Source of the DNA: Sulfurovaceae bacterium
Lineage (GTDB): Bacteria > Campylobacterota > Campylobacteria > Campylobacterales > Sulfurovaceae
Reading direction: 5' to 3'
Assembly (NCBI GenBank): GCA_028714675.1
Contig: JAQTLV010000003.1
Location: forward strand, 1 to 64,000
DNA: 64,000 nucleotides
Position numbers and translations under genes: made by a program. This document shows, one piece after another, positions 1 through 9,123 of this stretch (its first letter is position 1; each line of letters opens with the position of its first letter). The notes under the pieces were generated by a model. It made no database searches, was not told the DNA's origin, and saw nothing but the letters and a program-made list of their open reading frames with translations.

Positions 1-151
1 TTGTATCGTATAATAAACCATTATTTTTCTTACTATTAGCATGTATAATAATTGGCAAATCAATATCATTTTTAGTTAAATAATATAATTCTCCTGTTAG
101 TTTTGCTTTTAGTAATGTGCTATCATAGTCGCAATAACAATCACAGCTCAT
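1..151 (-). CDS. Partial small protein of unknown function, cut by the window edge
   Basis: An open frame reads leftward from an ATG at 149-151 through position 1 without a stop, so only the N-terminal 50 codons are visible. It begins MSCDCYCDYDS, a Cys/Asp-rich start followed by a hydrophilic stretch. A clear Shine-Dalgarno (AAGGAG, 6 nt before the ATG) overlaps the end of the preceding gene (stop at 155), so the two are probably translated from one message. I do not recognise the family. It is the last visible member of the leftward string of small genes beside tRNA-Met. Confidence 0.6.
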   Translation of the reverse strand, partial: MSCDCYCDYDSTLLKAKLTGELYYLTKNDIDLPIIIHANSKKNNGLLYDT

Positions 152-154
152 CCC

Positions 155-424
155 TTACTCCTTAGTCACTTCGACCCTAATTCCCAAGTCTGGAATAACA
201 ATAAAATTATCTTCAACATTGCACTTGACAGTAGAATTATTTATGACAATAATTCTATAACCTGCTTTTGTGGCGTTTACATCATTGAAATACTCATTAA
301 CTAAAACACCATTCTTGCAATAGAAAGGCGAAGTTGTTTTATGCGTGTTGAGGAAATTATCATATTCTACTGTCGCACATACTATAACCGCAACTAACAT
401 CATAATTGCTATCACTTTGTTCAT
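155..424 (-). CDS. Small exported or membrane-anchored protein, unknown
   Basis: An 89-residue protein. Residues 3-17 are a hydrophobic helix after MNK (VIAIMMLVAVIV), which fits a signal peptide or N-terminal anchor; the rest is a polar, beta-rich segment with two Cys (about residues 36 and 69). No family is recognised. It sits 3 nt from the next gene downstream and 3 nt from the gene upstream, so it belongs to a tightly packed leftward operon. Small anchored proteins of this kind are common in prophage and plasmid regions, but that is inference from context. Confidence 0.6.
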   Translation of the reverse strand: MNKVIAIMMLVAVIVCATVEYDNFLNTHKTTSPFYCKNGVLVNEYFNDVNATKAGYRIIVINNSTVKCNVEDNFIVIPDLGIRVEVTKE

Positions 425-427
425 TGC

Positions 428-1030
428 TTATCCTTTAAATTGATTTACATTTATTTGTGTAAAATATTTAGTATTGATATATCGCGAGGTTATGACTCCT
501 TTTGCATCTTCTTTCTCTTCTATACAAGCATTTTGTACAGTAGTTAAAGCTTCAGCCACAACATAACTTCCATCTGGATTTCGTTGCTGGGTGGTGACTT
601 GGACAACAACATCGTCCCCACATTGCATAGCTTTAGTGCTTTTCATCCAACCCTCATTTTCGCTAGAGGCTTTAGATATAAGTTTGAATAAATCTCCATC
701 TCCCCAAAATACTATGTCTTTTACATTCTTAGTAGCACCATTCGCACAAGTGTTCCCTAAAGTTTTTTCTATTTGACGAGGTGTAGATACATCATCAGCG
801 GATTTGTCAAAGGACAGCTCCTCAAAGTTTTTGTCAAAGTACTCTTTAGCAACTAGCCACATATCATTGTGGTTTTCTGGATTTCTAGCTATCATATCTC
901 CTAGCTTAGGTGAACCATTACATCTATCAACATCACTAATAGATATACCAAAATGTATACCATCTCTAATTTCTTCCTCTGTTACAGGTCGTAATTCAGC
1001 TTTTTGTGTTCTTCTATATTGTTTAAACAT
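428..1030 (-). CDS. Phage-like hypothetical protein (200 aa)
   Basis: A soluble protein of 200 residues. Its N-terminal 70 residues contain an ordered set of motifs (SISDVDRCNGSPKLGDMIARN, then NPENHNDMWLVAKEYFDKNFE) that I associate with a short protein found again and again in phages and integrated elements, function unknown. This is recall of a pattern, not a database hit. The C-terminal half (about 90-200) has no recognised motif. Starts at an ATG after the AAAAGGAAAA stretch before 1030; 15 nt separate it from the upstream gene in the same operon. Confidence 0.6.
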   Translation of the reverse strand: MFKQYRRTQKAELRPVTEEEIRDGIHFGISISDVDRCNGSPKLGDMIARNPENHNDMWLVAKEYFDKNFEELSFDKSADDVSTPRQIEKTLGNTCANGATKNVKDIVFWGDGDLFKLISKASSENEGWMKSTKAMQCGDDVVVQVTTQQRNPDGSYVVAEALTTVQNACIEEKEDAKGVITSRYINTKYFTQINVNQFKG

Positions 1031-1045
1031 TTTTTTCCTTTTCTT

Positions 1046-1252
1046 TTATTCTTCATCATTGAATATGTCAAATACTTCTAGCCCTGTGGCTATACCTATG
1101 CCAGTAGAAATAACATCTTTGGATAAGTTTGTTAATTCATCTTCTCTATTTGGGTCCAATGTAGCGTCCAAAATATCTTCTGATACTTCTCTAGTTTTAT
1201 CTCCTACTTTTGCTCCCCAGATTGCCCCAGCTATCAAATCAAATATGCCCAT
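1046..1252 (-). CDS. Small unknown protein with Gly/Ala-rich amphipathic helices
   Basis: A 68-residue protein. The start (MGIFDLIAGAIWGAKVGDK) and a later stretch (STGIGIATGLEVFDIF) are Gly-rich and amphipathic, with an acidic middle (SEDILDATLDPNREDE). This could be membrane-active or a small structural protein, but no family is recognised. Its ATG is preceded by AAGGAAAAT, a good ribosome binding site, and 13 nt separate it from the upstream gene, so it is probably a real operon member. Confidence 0.5.
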   Translation of the reverse strand: MGIFDLIAGAIWGAKVGDKTREVSEDILDATLDPNREDELTNLSKDVISTGIGIATGLEVFDIFNDEE

Positions 1253-1265
1253 ATTATTTTCCTTA

Positions 1266-1547
1266 TTATAAAATCGTACGGATTTCTCTTATGTCGTCCC
1301 AAACCATAGATATTCTTGTTTTTAAACTATTTAAGAGTAAATCTATATTGTTAAGTTTTGTTGGTGGGGTTAGCACTTCTTTAATAGGCAATGGTTCTTT
1401 TGATGGGGTGTAAATTAATTCACTTTTTATCTCTAACAAATCATCACCTAAATTATTCACTAAACTTAAGAGTTCTCTCGCTTTTTCTTCCAATGCTGTA
1501 ATTGATACCATTTCTTCTTTTCCACATGCCAATTTGTCTTCTCCCAT
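1266..1547 (-). CDS. Small coiled-coil-like unknown protein (93 aa)
   Basis: A 93-residue, mostly helical protein. Residues 17-45 and 68-92 show heptad-like Leu/Ile spacing, separated by a Pro/Thr-rich linker (YTPSKEPLPIKEVLTPPTK). This suggests a small helical hairpin or oligomer. No family recognised. The ATG follows AAGGATAG. The next gene upstream ends 3 nt away. Part of the leftward small-gene operon. Confidence 0.5.
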   Translation of the reverse strand: MGEDKLACGKEEMVSITALEEKARELLSLVNNLGDDLLEIKSELIYTPSKEPLPIKEVLTPPTKLNNIDLLLNSLKTRISMVWDDIREIRTIL

Positions 1548-1550
1548 AAT

Positions 1551-1754
1551 CTATCCTTTTATTTTTATCATTGTTCCGTCAATCGCGTACAAGCGACTCA
1601 TCTTTACCCTGCGATATTTCCCTTTACCATTTGCTGGTTTAATTATTATACTGGCTACCCCCCCCATGTCTGGCAAAGGGTTATCAAAGCCTACGACTAT
1701 ATAATTTTTCTTTGCTACTCTTGTAGTTTTAATGATGTCCCCAATCTCAATCAT
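1551..1754 (-). CDS. Small basic beta-rich protein, unknown
   Basis: A 67-residue protein whose pattern (MIEIGDIIKTTRVAKKNYIVVGFDNP, then a basic KGKYRRVKMSRLYAIDGT segment) looks like a small SH3-like or KOW-like beta barrel; such folds often bind nucleic acid, but this is inference. Its start codon overlaps the stop of the 35-codon gene at 1751-1858 as ATGA, a typical arrangement for coupled translation. No family recognised. Confidence 0.55.
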   Translation of the reverse strand: MIEIGDIIKTTRVAKKNYIVVGFDNPLPDMGGVASIIIKPANGKGKYRRVKMSRLYAIDGTMIKIKG

Positions 1755-1858
1755 GTTGTTGCCTTTGTTTTAATTTGATTTATATACAATCCAAGCTCAC
1801 CAATAGTAGTGATATTTCGATTTGCTGATAATATCCGCTTCATATTTTTGTATGTCAT
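1751..1858 (-). CDS. Very small gene (35 aa) between primase and downstream small genes
   Basis: A 35-codon frame starting at the ATG at 1856-1858. It is supported by one of the best ribosome binding sites in the region (AAGGAGG, 5 nt upstream), which overlaps the primase stop codon, and by an ATGA overlap with the next gene. The product starts MTYKNMKRILSANRN and ends KTKATT: basic, probably one helix plus tail. No family recognised. The strong SD and tight packing on both sides are the evidence that it is translated. Confidence 0.55.
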   Translation of the reverse strand: MTYKNMKRILSANRNITTIGELGLYINQIKTKATT

Positions 1859-1868
1859 TAGCCCCTCC

Positions 1869-3464
1869 TTATAAGTTTGCTAATTTTGTATTGATATCTA
1901 CGATAACATCAAGATCATTTATATATCTGCTCTTGAGACTAACTAGATATCTCCGCTGTAGTGTTTTAGCCCCACCCATAAACTCACTCTTATTTAACTC
2001 TATCGCGTCTAAAATACTTATATGTCGTAATTTTGAGATGTTTGGATTTGGCGAGACAAGTTCTTTAAACGCAGCTTCATCGGACCATGCGCCTAAGTGT
2101 GTAATCTGCCTTGCTATATTTCTAAGCTCTTCTTTTTCATCAGAATAAATCATTGTATATAATAATGATTGTTCTAGCGATATTTTTTGTGTTTGAGTTG
2201 TTGTTTCTGCCTCAATGTTGTTATTGTCTATGTCAATATATTTAGGATCAACACCAAGAAGCATGGCAAGATAAGTTTTGTATTCGTTCGCAACTATTTT
2301 GTCACGAGTTGAATTTAAAAATTTGATAGCATCTTGTAGAGCTTTAGATTTTTGGTATGGTTCGTCTAGGTTGTATCGATTGACAATGTCAAGCAAAACA
2401 TATCTTATGCAATCTATGCCACCAGTACATAGTAAATGCTCGTATTTATCGACACTATGAGAACTAATCATATCAGCTGGATCTAGTCCTGCTGGCATTA
2501 TGATAACTTCTCCACTAAGACCTGCCGCGACAATAAGCGTAGAAGCTTTAAGTGCAGCTGCTTGTCCTGCTTTATCTCCATCAAAAACAAGTTTTATATT
2601 GCAGCCTAATTTTTTGAGTTGCTCAATATGCTGCATAGTTAATGCAGTTCCTTGTGTACCTACAGTATTTTTAAATCCTGCTTGGTGCGACAGGACTACA
2701 TCAATATGACCCTCGACTATTATCGCTTCTCTAAGTTTTGTTATATTTGCTTTGGCTTTATCCAACCCATATAGAATTTTTGCCTTATCAAAAATATCTG
2801 ATTGAGGGCTATTTAGATATTTGGCAACGCCATCTTTTTCTGACATGGCTCTGCCGCTCCACCCAATTATTTTTCCAGAGGATGAGTGAATAGGAAATGT
2901 CAACCTATCAGAAAATCTAGCATATACCCTGTCGCCATCTCTTGCGAATAGATTTGCTTCGATAAGCTCATCTGTAGCAAAAAGATACTCAGCAGCTTGC
3001 TGTTTTTGTTTTGCTGTAGGTAGTGCATATCCAATCTGCCACTCTTCTATTGTCTCTGGCTTGATGTTTCTCTTTAAAACATAGTCTTTAACTTTGTCGC
3101 TTGCTGCCAAGGATGATATAAAAAGATAGTTGTATCTCTCAAGTATAGATATATCTCTCTTTGTATGATTGGTTGTATAGCTTAATGTAAAGTTATACAT
3201 CTGTGCTACTTCCTCGACTGCGTCGTAAAATTCTATTTTTTTAAACGCTTGGACAAAGTTAAAAACATCTCCGCCTGCACCACACCCAAAACAATGATAT
3301 ATCTGTTTGCTTGGGCTGACAACAAGACTTGCTGTTTTTTCTCCATGAAAAGGACAACATGCTTTGTAGTTTGCTCCGCTTTTTTTAAGCTCAATATAAT
3401 TGTTGATAATATCGGCTATATCTACTGTATTTTTAAGTTGGGCTATACTCGTAGCATCAATCAT
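1869..3464 (-). CDS. dnaG: DnaG-type DNA primase
   Basis: A 531-residue bacterial primase, which makes RNA primers for replication. Visible parts: the CHC2 zinc finger (C37, H40, C58, C61 in CPFHGEK ... YHCFGCGAGG), the DnaG N-terminal catalytic core with the typical RFSDRLTFPI and KYLNSPQSDIFDKAK blocks (about 180-240), and the TOPRIM metal site (E251 and D255 in EGHIDVV; D295 and D297 in VFDGDKAG). The key catalytic residues are intact. The C-terminal part (about 420-531) is the expected place for the helicase-binding region but is not clearly recognisable. Surrounding unknown small genes and the tRNA-Met neighbour suggest an element-borne copy; it could instead be the chromosomal gene, which this window alone cannot decide. 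Confidence 0.9.
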   Translation of the reverse strand: MIDATSIAQLKNTVDIADIINNYIELKKSGANYKACCPFHGEKTASLVVSPSKQIYHCFGCGAGGDVFNFVQAFKKIEFYDAVEEVAQMYNFTLSYTTNHTKRDISILERYNYLFISSLAASDKVKDYVLKRNIKPETIEEWQIGYALPTAKQKQQAAEYLFATDELIEANLFARDGDRVYARFSDRLTFPIHSSSGKIIGWSGRAMSEKDGVAKYLNSPQSDIFDKAKILYGLDKAKANITKLREAIIVEGHIDVVLSHQAGFKNTVGTQGTALTMQHIEQLKKLGCNIKLVFDGDKAGQAAALKASTLIVAAGLSGEVIIMPAGLDPADMISSHSVDKYEHLLCTGGIDCIRYVLLDIVNRYNLDEPYQKSKALQDAIKFLNSTRDKIVANEYKTYLAMLLGVDPKYIDIDNNNIEAETTTQTQKISLEQSLLYTMIYSDEKEELRNIARQITHLGAWSDEAAFKELVSPNPNISKLRHISILDAIELNKSEFMGGAKTLQRRYLVSLKSRYINDLDVIVDINTKLANL

Positions 3465-3567
3465 TTAATACTCTCCATATAAAGCTTCCAATTTTATCGT
3501 TTAAAGAATCTTTAAAATTCATAAACATATCTGCAAGATATAGATGCACAGGACAAAGTGTTTCCAT
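3457..3567 (-). CDS. Possible small gene overlapping the primase start
   Basis: A 36-codon frame (METLCPVHLY ... WRVLND) whose last codons overlap the first 8 nt of the primase gene, a layout that would couple translation. The chosen ATG has a GGAG about 10 nt upstream. The same frame stays open to a TTG at 3672, but neither that codon nor an ATG at 3633 has a Shine-Dalgarno. No family recognised. Codon use does not prove it; treat as tentative. Confidence 0.35.
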   Translation of the reverse strand: METLCPVHLYLADMFMNFKDSLNDKIGSFIWRVLND

Positions 3568-3618
3568 TTTTTTATTTCTCCAATCTTTTTGTATTTTTTT
3601 TAAAAATGAGAAATAAAG

Positions 3619-3743
3619 TTCATGGTGGAACATGAAAAAGGTCTGTAGTAACTCTGTAGTAAAAGTTGCCAAAATGGCTATATTTTGCCAACTTTGGCAT
3701 GGTTGATTTTATGTAAAAAAGTAAGTATTTGTAGTATGTAGTA
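3619..3743. repeat. Cluster of short inverted and direct repeats upstream of the primase operon
   Basis: Several repeats lie within 125 bp: an inverted repeat TTCATG-6-CATGAA (3619-3636); direct repeats CTGTAGTA (3643-3650, 3654-3661) and GTAGTA (3731-3736, 3738-3743); TTGCCAA direct repeats 19 bp apart (3666-3672, 3685-3691), each inside its own palindrome, GCCA-AAA-TGGC (3668-3678) and GCCAA-CT-TTGGC (3687-3698). Such clusters serve as operators for an element repressor or as iterons in a replication origin. Position before a primase operon fits either; function is inferred. Confidence 0.5.
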
Positions 3744-3801
3744 GTGGCTTGTAAGTGCCTGTATATCGTTAATTGTTGTGATTTTAAATGATTGTTTGAA
3801 G

Positions 3802-3878
3802 TGGTAGCAAGAGGGGAACTCGAATCCCCGACCTCCGGCTTATGAGACCAGCGCTCTAACCAGCTGAGCTACCTTGCC
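3802..3878 (-). tRNA. tRNA-Met (CAU), elongator type
   Basis: A 77-nt cloverleaf with encoded CCA. Acceptor stem GGCAAGG/TCTTGCT, D-stem GCTC/GAGC, anticodon loop CTCATAA (anticodon CAU), T-arm GGGGA-TTCGAGT-TCCCC. The first pair is G-U rather than the C-A mismatch of initiator tRNA, and the anticodon stem lacks the three G-C pairs of initiators, so it is elongator Met (a tRNA-Ile2 read by lysidine is less likely). Its 3' end faces the putative integrated element at 1-3,700, the usual side for tRNA-targeted integration. Confidence 0.95.
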
Positions 3879-4039
3879 ACTTATCTTATGTTTTTAAGAG
3901 ACGAAATTCTATCCAAAGTTTCATAAAATGTCAACACACAAGGCCCATTTTGCTATAAAACTTTTTATATAGTCAAATATTTGAATTAAAGTTTAGTCAA
4001 AGTAACTAAATATTATTGCATTAATTGACTAATACAACA

Positions 4040-4068
4040 TTGACTTTTTTATGTAAAAGTATTATAAT
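4040..4068 (+). promoter_or_regulatory. Sigma70 promoter of groESL
   Basis: TTGACT (4040-4045), a 17-nt spacer and a perfect TATAAT (4063-4068), about 40 bp before groES. Upstream are inverted repeats TTAGTCAA (3993-4000) and TTGACTAA (4025-4032) and another AGTCAAA near 3971, which may be regulator sites. No CIRCE (HrcA) element was seen. Confidence 0.8.
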
Positions 4069-4109
4069 ACGCCTTGTAATTAAATTATATTATTTAAAGG
4101 AGAGCTATC

Positions 4110-6010
<1,901 letters not shown>

Positions 6011-6038
6011 AATAAAATCTCCACATGGAGATTTTATT
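6011..6038. terminator. Bidirectional hairpin terminator after groEL
   Basis: A perfect 12-bp stem (AATAAAATCTCC / GGAGATTTTATT) with an ACAT loop, A/T-rich on both flanks. It lies between two convergent genes and overlaps the last codons of the response regulator gene, so it can stop transcription from both sides. Confidence 0.85.
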
Positions 6039-6681
6039 ATTGTATCATATATCCAACATCTCTAAAAGTCAAAATAACATTATTCCCTATTTTATTTCTT
6101 ATCCTATAAATTGTTGCCGATATTGTATTGCTCGGTGTGTCATTTTCCCATACTTTTTCACGAATTGTATCAAGTGATACTACTTTACCTTTATTTCGGA
6201 GTAAAATCTCTATAAAATTAGTTTCTATTCGACTTAGCATTATTTTCTTCATATCTTTTTCTAAGATTTTTGTTTGAAAATCATAAACGAATTCATTGTT
6301 GAATTTAATTTTACATTGAGGGTATCTTGTTTTTTCTATCTTTTCTATTCTTATGAGCAGCTCTTCTATTTCAAATGGTTTTTTTATATAGTCATCACAA
6401 CCTAAACTAAATGCTTGCGATATGTGCTGTATATCAGTATATGAAGATATTATCAAATACGAACTATTCTTATATAGTCGTAAGTGTTCTATCAACTCTA
6501 GCCCATTCATTCCAGGTAGTTTTATATCAATAATAAATAGATCAATATTGCCAATATTGCTTATATCATCTATAAGCTCATCAGCAGTTTTATAGCCAAA
6601 AACTTTATATCCATTTTTTTCAAGCAGTAGTTTGATTGCAAAATTGAGAGATTCATTATCTTCAATTATCGTAATTACCAT
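6037..6681 (-). CDS. OmpR-family response regulator
   Basis: A 214-residue regulator. The receiver (1-120) has the acidic pair E7/D8, the phosphoacceptor D52 in FIIDIKLPG, S79/S80 in the Thr/Ser position and K101 in KKPF. The output domain (about 125-214) is a winged helix with the usual end (NTISATIYRIRNKIG ... GYMIQ), so it should bind DNA as a phosphorylated dimer. It lies 40 nt downstream of the histidine kinase gene 6722-8395 in the same direction and is its probable partner. The hairpin shared with groEL ends the operon. Confidence 0.92.
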   Translation of the reverse strand: MVITIIEDNESLNFAIKLLLEKNGYKVFGYKTADELIDDISNIGNIDLFIIDIKLPGMNGLELIEHLRLYKNSSYLIISSYTDIQHISQAFSLGCDDYIKKPFEIEELLIRIEKIEKTRYPQCKIKFNNEFVYDFQTKILEKDMKKIMLSRIETNFIEILLRNKGKVVSLDTIREKVWENDTPSNTISATIYRIRNKIGNNVILTFRDVGYMIQ

Positions 6682-6721
6682 AAAATCCCTTTTTTAATTT
6701 GTTTTAGCATAAAATATATTT

Positions 6722-8395
6722 TTAAAAATCCTTTTCTGTAGTTGTTTTAGCTTGACTAAGCATTTGTGTATTTTTAAACTTTATAACATTTGGATATCCA
6801 GCAATATCATTTTTATCTATTGCCACAATTTTAGTGTAATAGCAATCATCTTGATTTACGCTTGTTATTATTTCGGGTTTATTAGAACTATAAAAACATA
6901 TAATATTTTTAAACTGTTCATCTTTGGCTATGATAAATCTATATTTTTTTGCATTTTTTACTACTTTTGTTGTAATTTTTATTTTTCCGTTATTTAGATT
7001 ATCAAGTTTTATATCAGATGGTGGGCTAAGCAGTGTATCAACTTTCCCTTCATTGTATCCATGCCCACTTTGTATTTCTTTATCCCTAGATTCTACTGAT
7101 CCTTCTAAAACAGACAACGATGATTTATTATTGCTTTTATCAAATACAACTTTTGTTGCTTTGTTTGAAGGTTTGGCGCTTGATGCAATAAAATAAACAG
7201 GATTACCTTTTATATCTGCTTCTACATAGCCATTATCAATATGCAATCTTTTGTATGATTTCGAATTTGTTAGATTTCTAAAATGCCAAAAATTATAATT
7301 TGAACTATTTTTAACTCTTATGGTTGATCCATCTTCTATTTCAATAATATCAAATTCACCTTTTTTACTTATATTATCAAAAGTTGGAATTATTGGGAAG
7401 AAATAGCTAGCACCAAGCATGAAGGCAATAAAAGCAGCCGCAACTGTTGATAGATTATTTATTGTTCGTTTGGATTTTATTTGACGAGATAGCTCAAAAT
7501 TAAAAGTCATTTGTCCACTAGTTTTACTTTCAAAGTTGATAAAAGCACCATGCGTTTTAGCAACTGTTTTTACTAGAGAAAGACCTATGCCAGTTCCTGT
7601 ATGTTGCGCATCATCAAATGTTTGAAATTTGTCAAATAATTTTTGCTTGTCATGATTTTTGACATCCAGGCAACTGTTTGTTATGACAATTTTTAGTATA
7701 TTTTTTTCCCATACAAGAGTTAAATTTATAAAACCATTCATTATATTGTGTTCAATCGCATTGTTGATAAGATTGAAAATTGCTCTATCGAGCCAAAAGT
7801 AATCTCCATTTAAAACAGCTTGACCATTTGTTTTATCTTCTATCTCTAATTTAATTTTTTTTATTTGAATGGATGTTGTAAGGGATTTTATATTTTTATT
7901 AATCAATTCAATCATATTCACATTTTCAATTTTCAATGTTTTCGTTTCATTTTGATGGTTTAGTTTTTCTATATGAAGCATTTCCTCAAAAACTTTGACT
8001 GATTTACTGACAGATTCGAAAGCTTGCTTTGTTAGTTTGTTTCTATCTTCAATCCCAAAATCATATTTTTCTAACATTTCAAGTGACAGCATAGCAGTAG
8101 AAAGTATGCCTTTTAATTCATGTGAAGTAATTGGATTTATACATTCGCGAGAATAAAATTTGAAGGTTTTTATATAAAGCTTTAATATATCATATATGTA
8201 TTTTATGGATTTTCTATTTTGTATATTTTTGCAGTTTTTAAAAACTATAAACTCAGAATCATATCCAAAAGTAACAGAACTTTTATCTATACAAAGTTTA
8301 TCGCAATTACTTTGTTTGTTTTGAATAAAATCATAGTCATCGCACACTAAAAAGTCAGCAACTAGTTTAATTGTTTTTAGAAAATGTTTATCCAT
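6722..8395 (-). CDS. Histidine kinase with C-terminal FecR-like/FN3-like periplasmic domain
   Basis: A 557-residue protein of unusual order. Residues 1-80: no recognised domain, no membrane helix. About 85-150: HisKA with phosphoacceptor H92 (TSHELKG). About 165-305: HATPase with N-box (FNLINNAIEH), GTGIGLSLVK and final FNFEL. Residues 313-334: one hydrophobic helix. 335-455: FecR-like segment (IEDGSTIRV, GYVEADIKGNPVYF, LSVLEGSVES). 455-545: FN3-like module of the type that follows FecR domains (AKKYRFIIAKDEQFKN, YYTKIVAIDKNDIAGYP). The basic KSKR before the helix predicts the kinase inside and the C-terminus in the periplasm, reversed from ordinary kinases. Partner: the regulator at 6037-6681. 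Confidence 0.85.
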   Translation of the reverse strand: MDKHFLKTIKLVADFLVCDDYDFIQNKQSNCDKLCIDKSSVTFGYDSEFIVFKNCKNIQNRKSIKYIYDILKLYIKTFKFYSRECINPITSHELKGILSTAMLSLEMLEKYDFGIEDRNKLTKQAFESVSKSVKVFEEMLHIEKLNHQNETKTLKIENVNMIELINKNIKSLTTSIQIKKIKLEIEDKTNGQAVLNGDYFWLDRAIFNLINNAIEHNIMNGFINLTLVWEKNILKIVITNSCLDVKNHDKQKLFDKFQTFDDAQHTGTGIGLSLVKTVAKTHGAFINFESKTSGQMTFNFELSRQIKSKRTINNLSTVAAAFIAFMLGASYFFPIIPTFDNISKKGEFDIIEIEDGSTIRVKNSSNYNFWHFRNLTNSKSYKRLHIDNGYVEADIKGNPVYFIASSAKPSNKATKVVFDKSNNKSSLSVLEGSVESRDKEIQSGHGYNEGKVDTLLSPPSDIKLDNLNNGKIKITTKVVKNAKKYRFIIAKDEQFKNIICFYSSNKPEIITSVNQDDCYYTKIVAIDKNDIAGYPNVIKFKNTQMLSQAKTTTEKDF

Positions 8396-8424
8396 TTAAT
8401 ATGCTTTTATTTTTTTGTATTAGA

Positions 8425-8444
8425 TTATCATATCTAAATGATAA
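8425..8444. promoter_or_regulatory. Inverted repeat between divergent kinase and PAS genes
   Basis: TTATCAT-6-ATGATAA, a perfect 7-bp inverted repeat about 30 bp before the histidine kinase start and 140 bp before the PAS gene. It is a candidate operator, for example for the OmpR-family regulator, but AT-rich repeats also arise by chance. The rest of this 189-bp gap shows no gene. Confidence 0.35.
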
Positions 8445-8584
8445 TAAAATGATATTAAATAGATAACATAAGTTTTTATGGGTTAAATATTTAACTTATA
8501 AATATAATTTATAAGTTTGTTCCTAAAAGGTAATAATATTTTTTTATAATTTCCAAGTATATTTATTTGCATGGAGGTATTATT

Positions 8585-9100
8585 ATGCAGACAGAATTAA
8601 ATAATAATGACGCAAGGTTGAGTGATTTTAGAAATGTTTTTGTAAAATCAAATAAAGATTATTTTAAATCTGTAATTTATGGAAAAAATAAAGAATCCAA
8701 TATTAATGAAGAATATAATTTTGCAGGAGGAATTATTGTAAGTTCTACCGATTTAAATGGGATTATAACTTATGCAAATAGAAAATTTTGTGAAATATCA
8801 GGATATGATAAAGATGAGCTTATCGGATCAAATCATAATATAATAAGACATCCTGATATGCCACATGAAATATTTAAACAGGCATGGGATGTCTTGATGG
8901 AGGGTAAAGAATGGTCTGGAGTTATAAAAAATCTCAGAAAAGATGGCAAATTTTATTGGGTATATAGTCATATTATGCCAATAATGAAAAATGGTCAGCC
9001 AATAGGTTATAGTGCTGCTAGAAGACCACCTATGGAAAGCGAACTAAATGAAGCAAAAGAACTTTATAGAGATATGATAGCTAAAGAAATAAATATTTAG
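8585..9100 (+). CDS. PAS-only Aer/CetB-like redox sensor
   Basis: A 171-residue cytoplasmic protein with a 50-residue N-terminal tail and one PAS domain (about 48-150). It resembles the FAD-binding PAS of Aer: NRKFCEISGY, ELIGSNHNIIRHPDMP, WSGVIKNLRKDGKFYWV. The RHPD residues linked to FAD binding in Aer are present. It has no output domain, so like Campylobacter CetB it presumably signals through a separate chemoreceptor. The frame stays open to a TTG at 8567, but GGAGG lies 7 nt before the ATG at 8585, which decides the start. Confidence 0.85.
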   Translation: MQTELNNNDARLSDFRNVFVKSNKDYFKSVIYGKNKESNINEEYNFAGGIIVSSTDLNGIITYANRKFCEISGYDKDELIGSNHNIIRHPDMPHEIFKQAWDVLMEGKEWSGVIKNLRKDGKFYWVYSHIMPIMKNGQPIGYSAARRPPMESELNEAKELYRDMIAKEINI

Positions 9101-9123
9101 TCAAAAGATATACTTTTGACTAA
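9097..9123. terminator. Bidirectional terminator between PAS gene and leuA
   Basis: An 11-bp perfect stem (TTAGTCAAAAG / CTTTTGACTAA) with an ATATA loop. It contains the stop codons of both convergent genes, which end only 19 nt apart. Confidence 0.8.

Noticed and set aside
612-716. Plus-strand frames over the leftward small genes (591-776, 804-1271)
   Set aside because: They are antisense to packed minus-strand genes that have ribosome binding sites and start/stop overlaps, and they have no such signals themselves.
3568-3672. Longer form of the small gene before the primase, starting at a TTG
   Set aside because: No ribosome binding site at the TTG or at the ATG at 3633, and this stretch contains the direct and inverted repeats, so it is more likely non-coding.
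3879-4109. CIRCE (HrcA) element before groES
   Set aside because: No TTAGCACTC/GAGTGCTAA pair is present; only TTAGTCAA-type repeats are seen.
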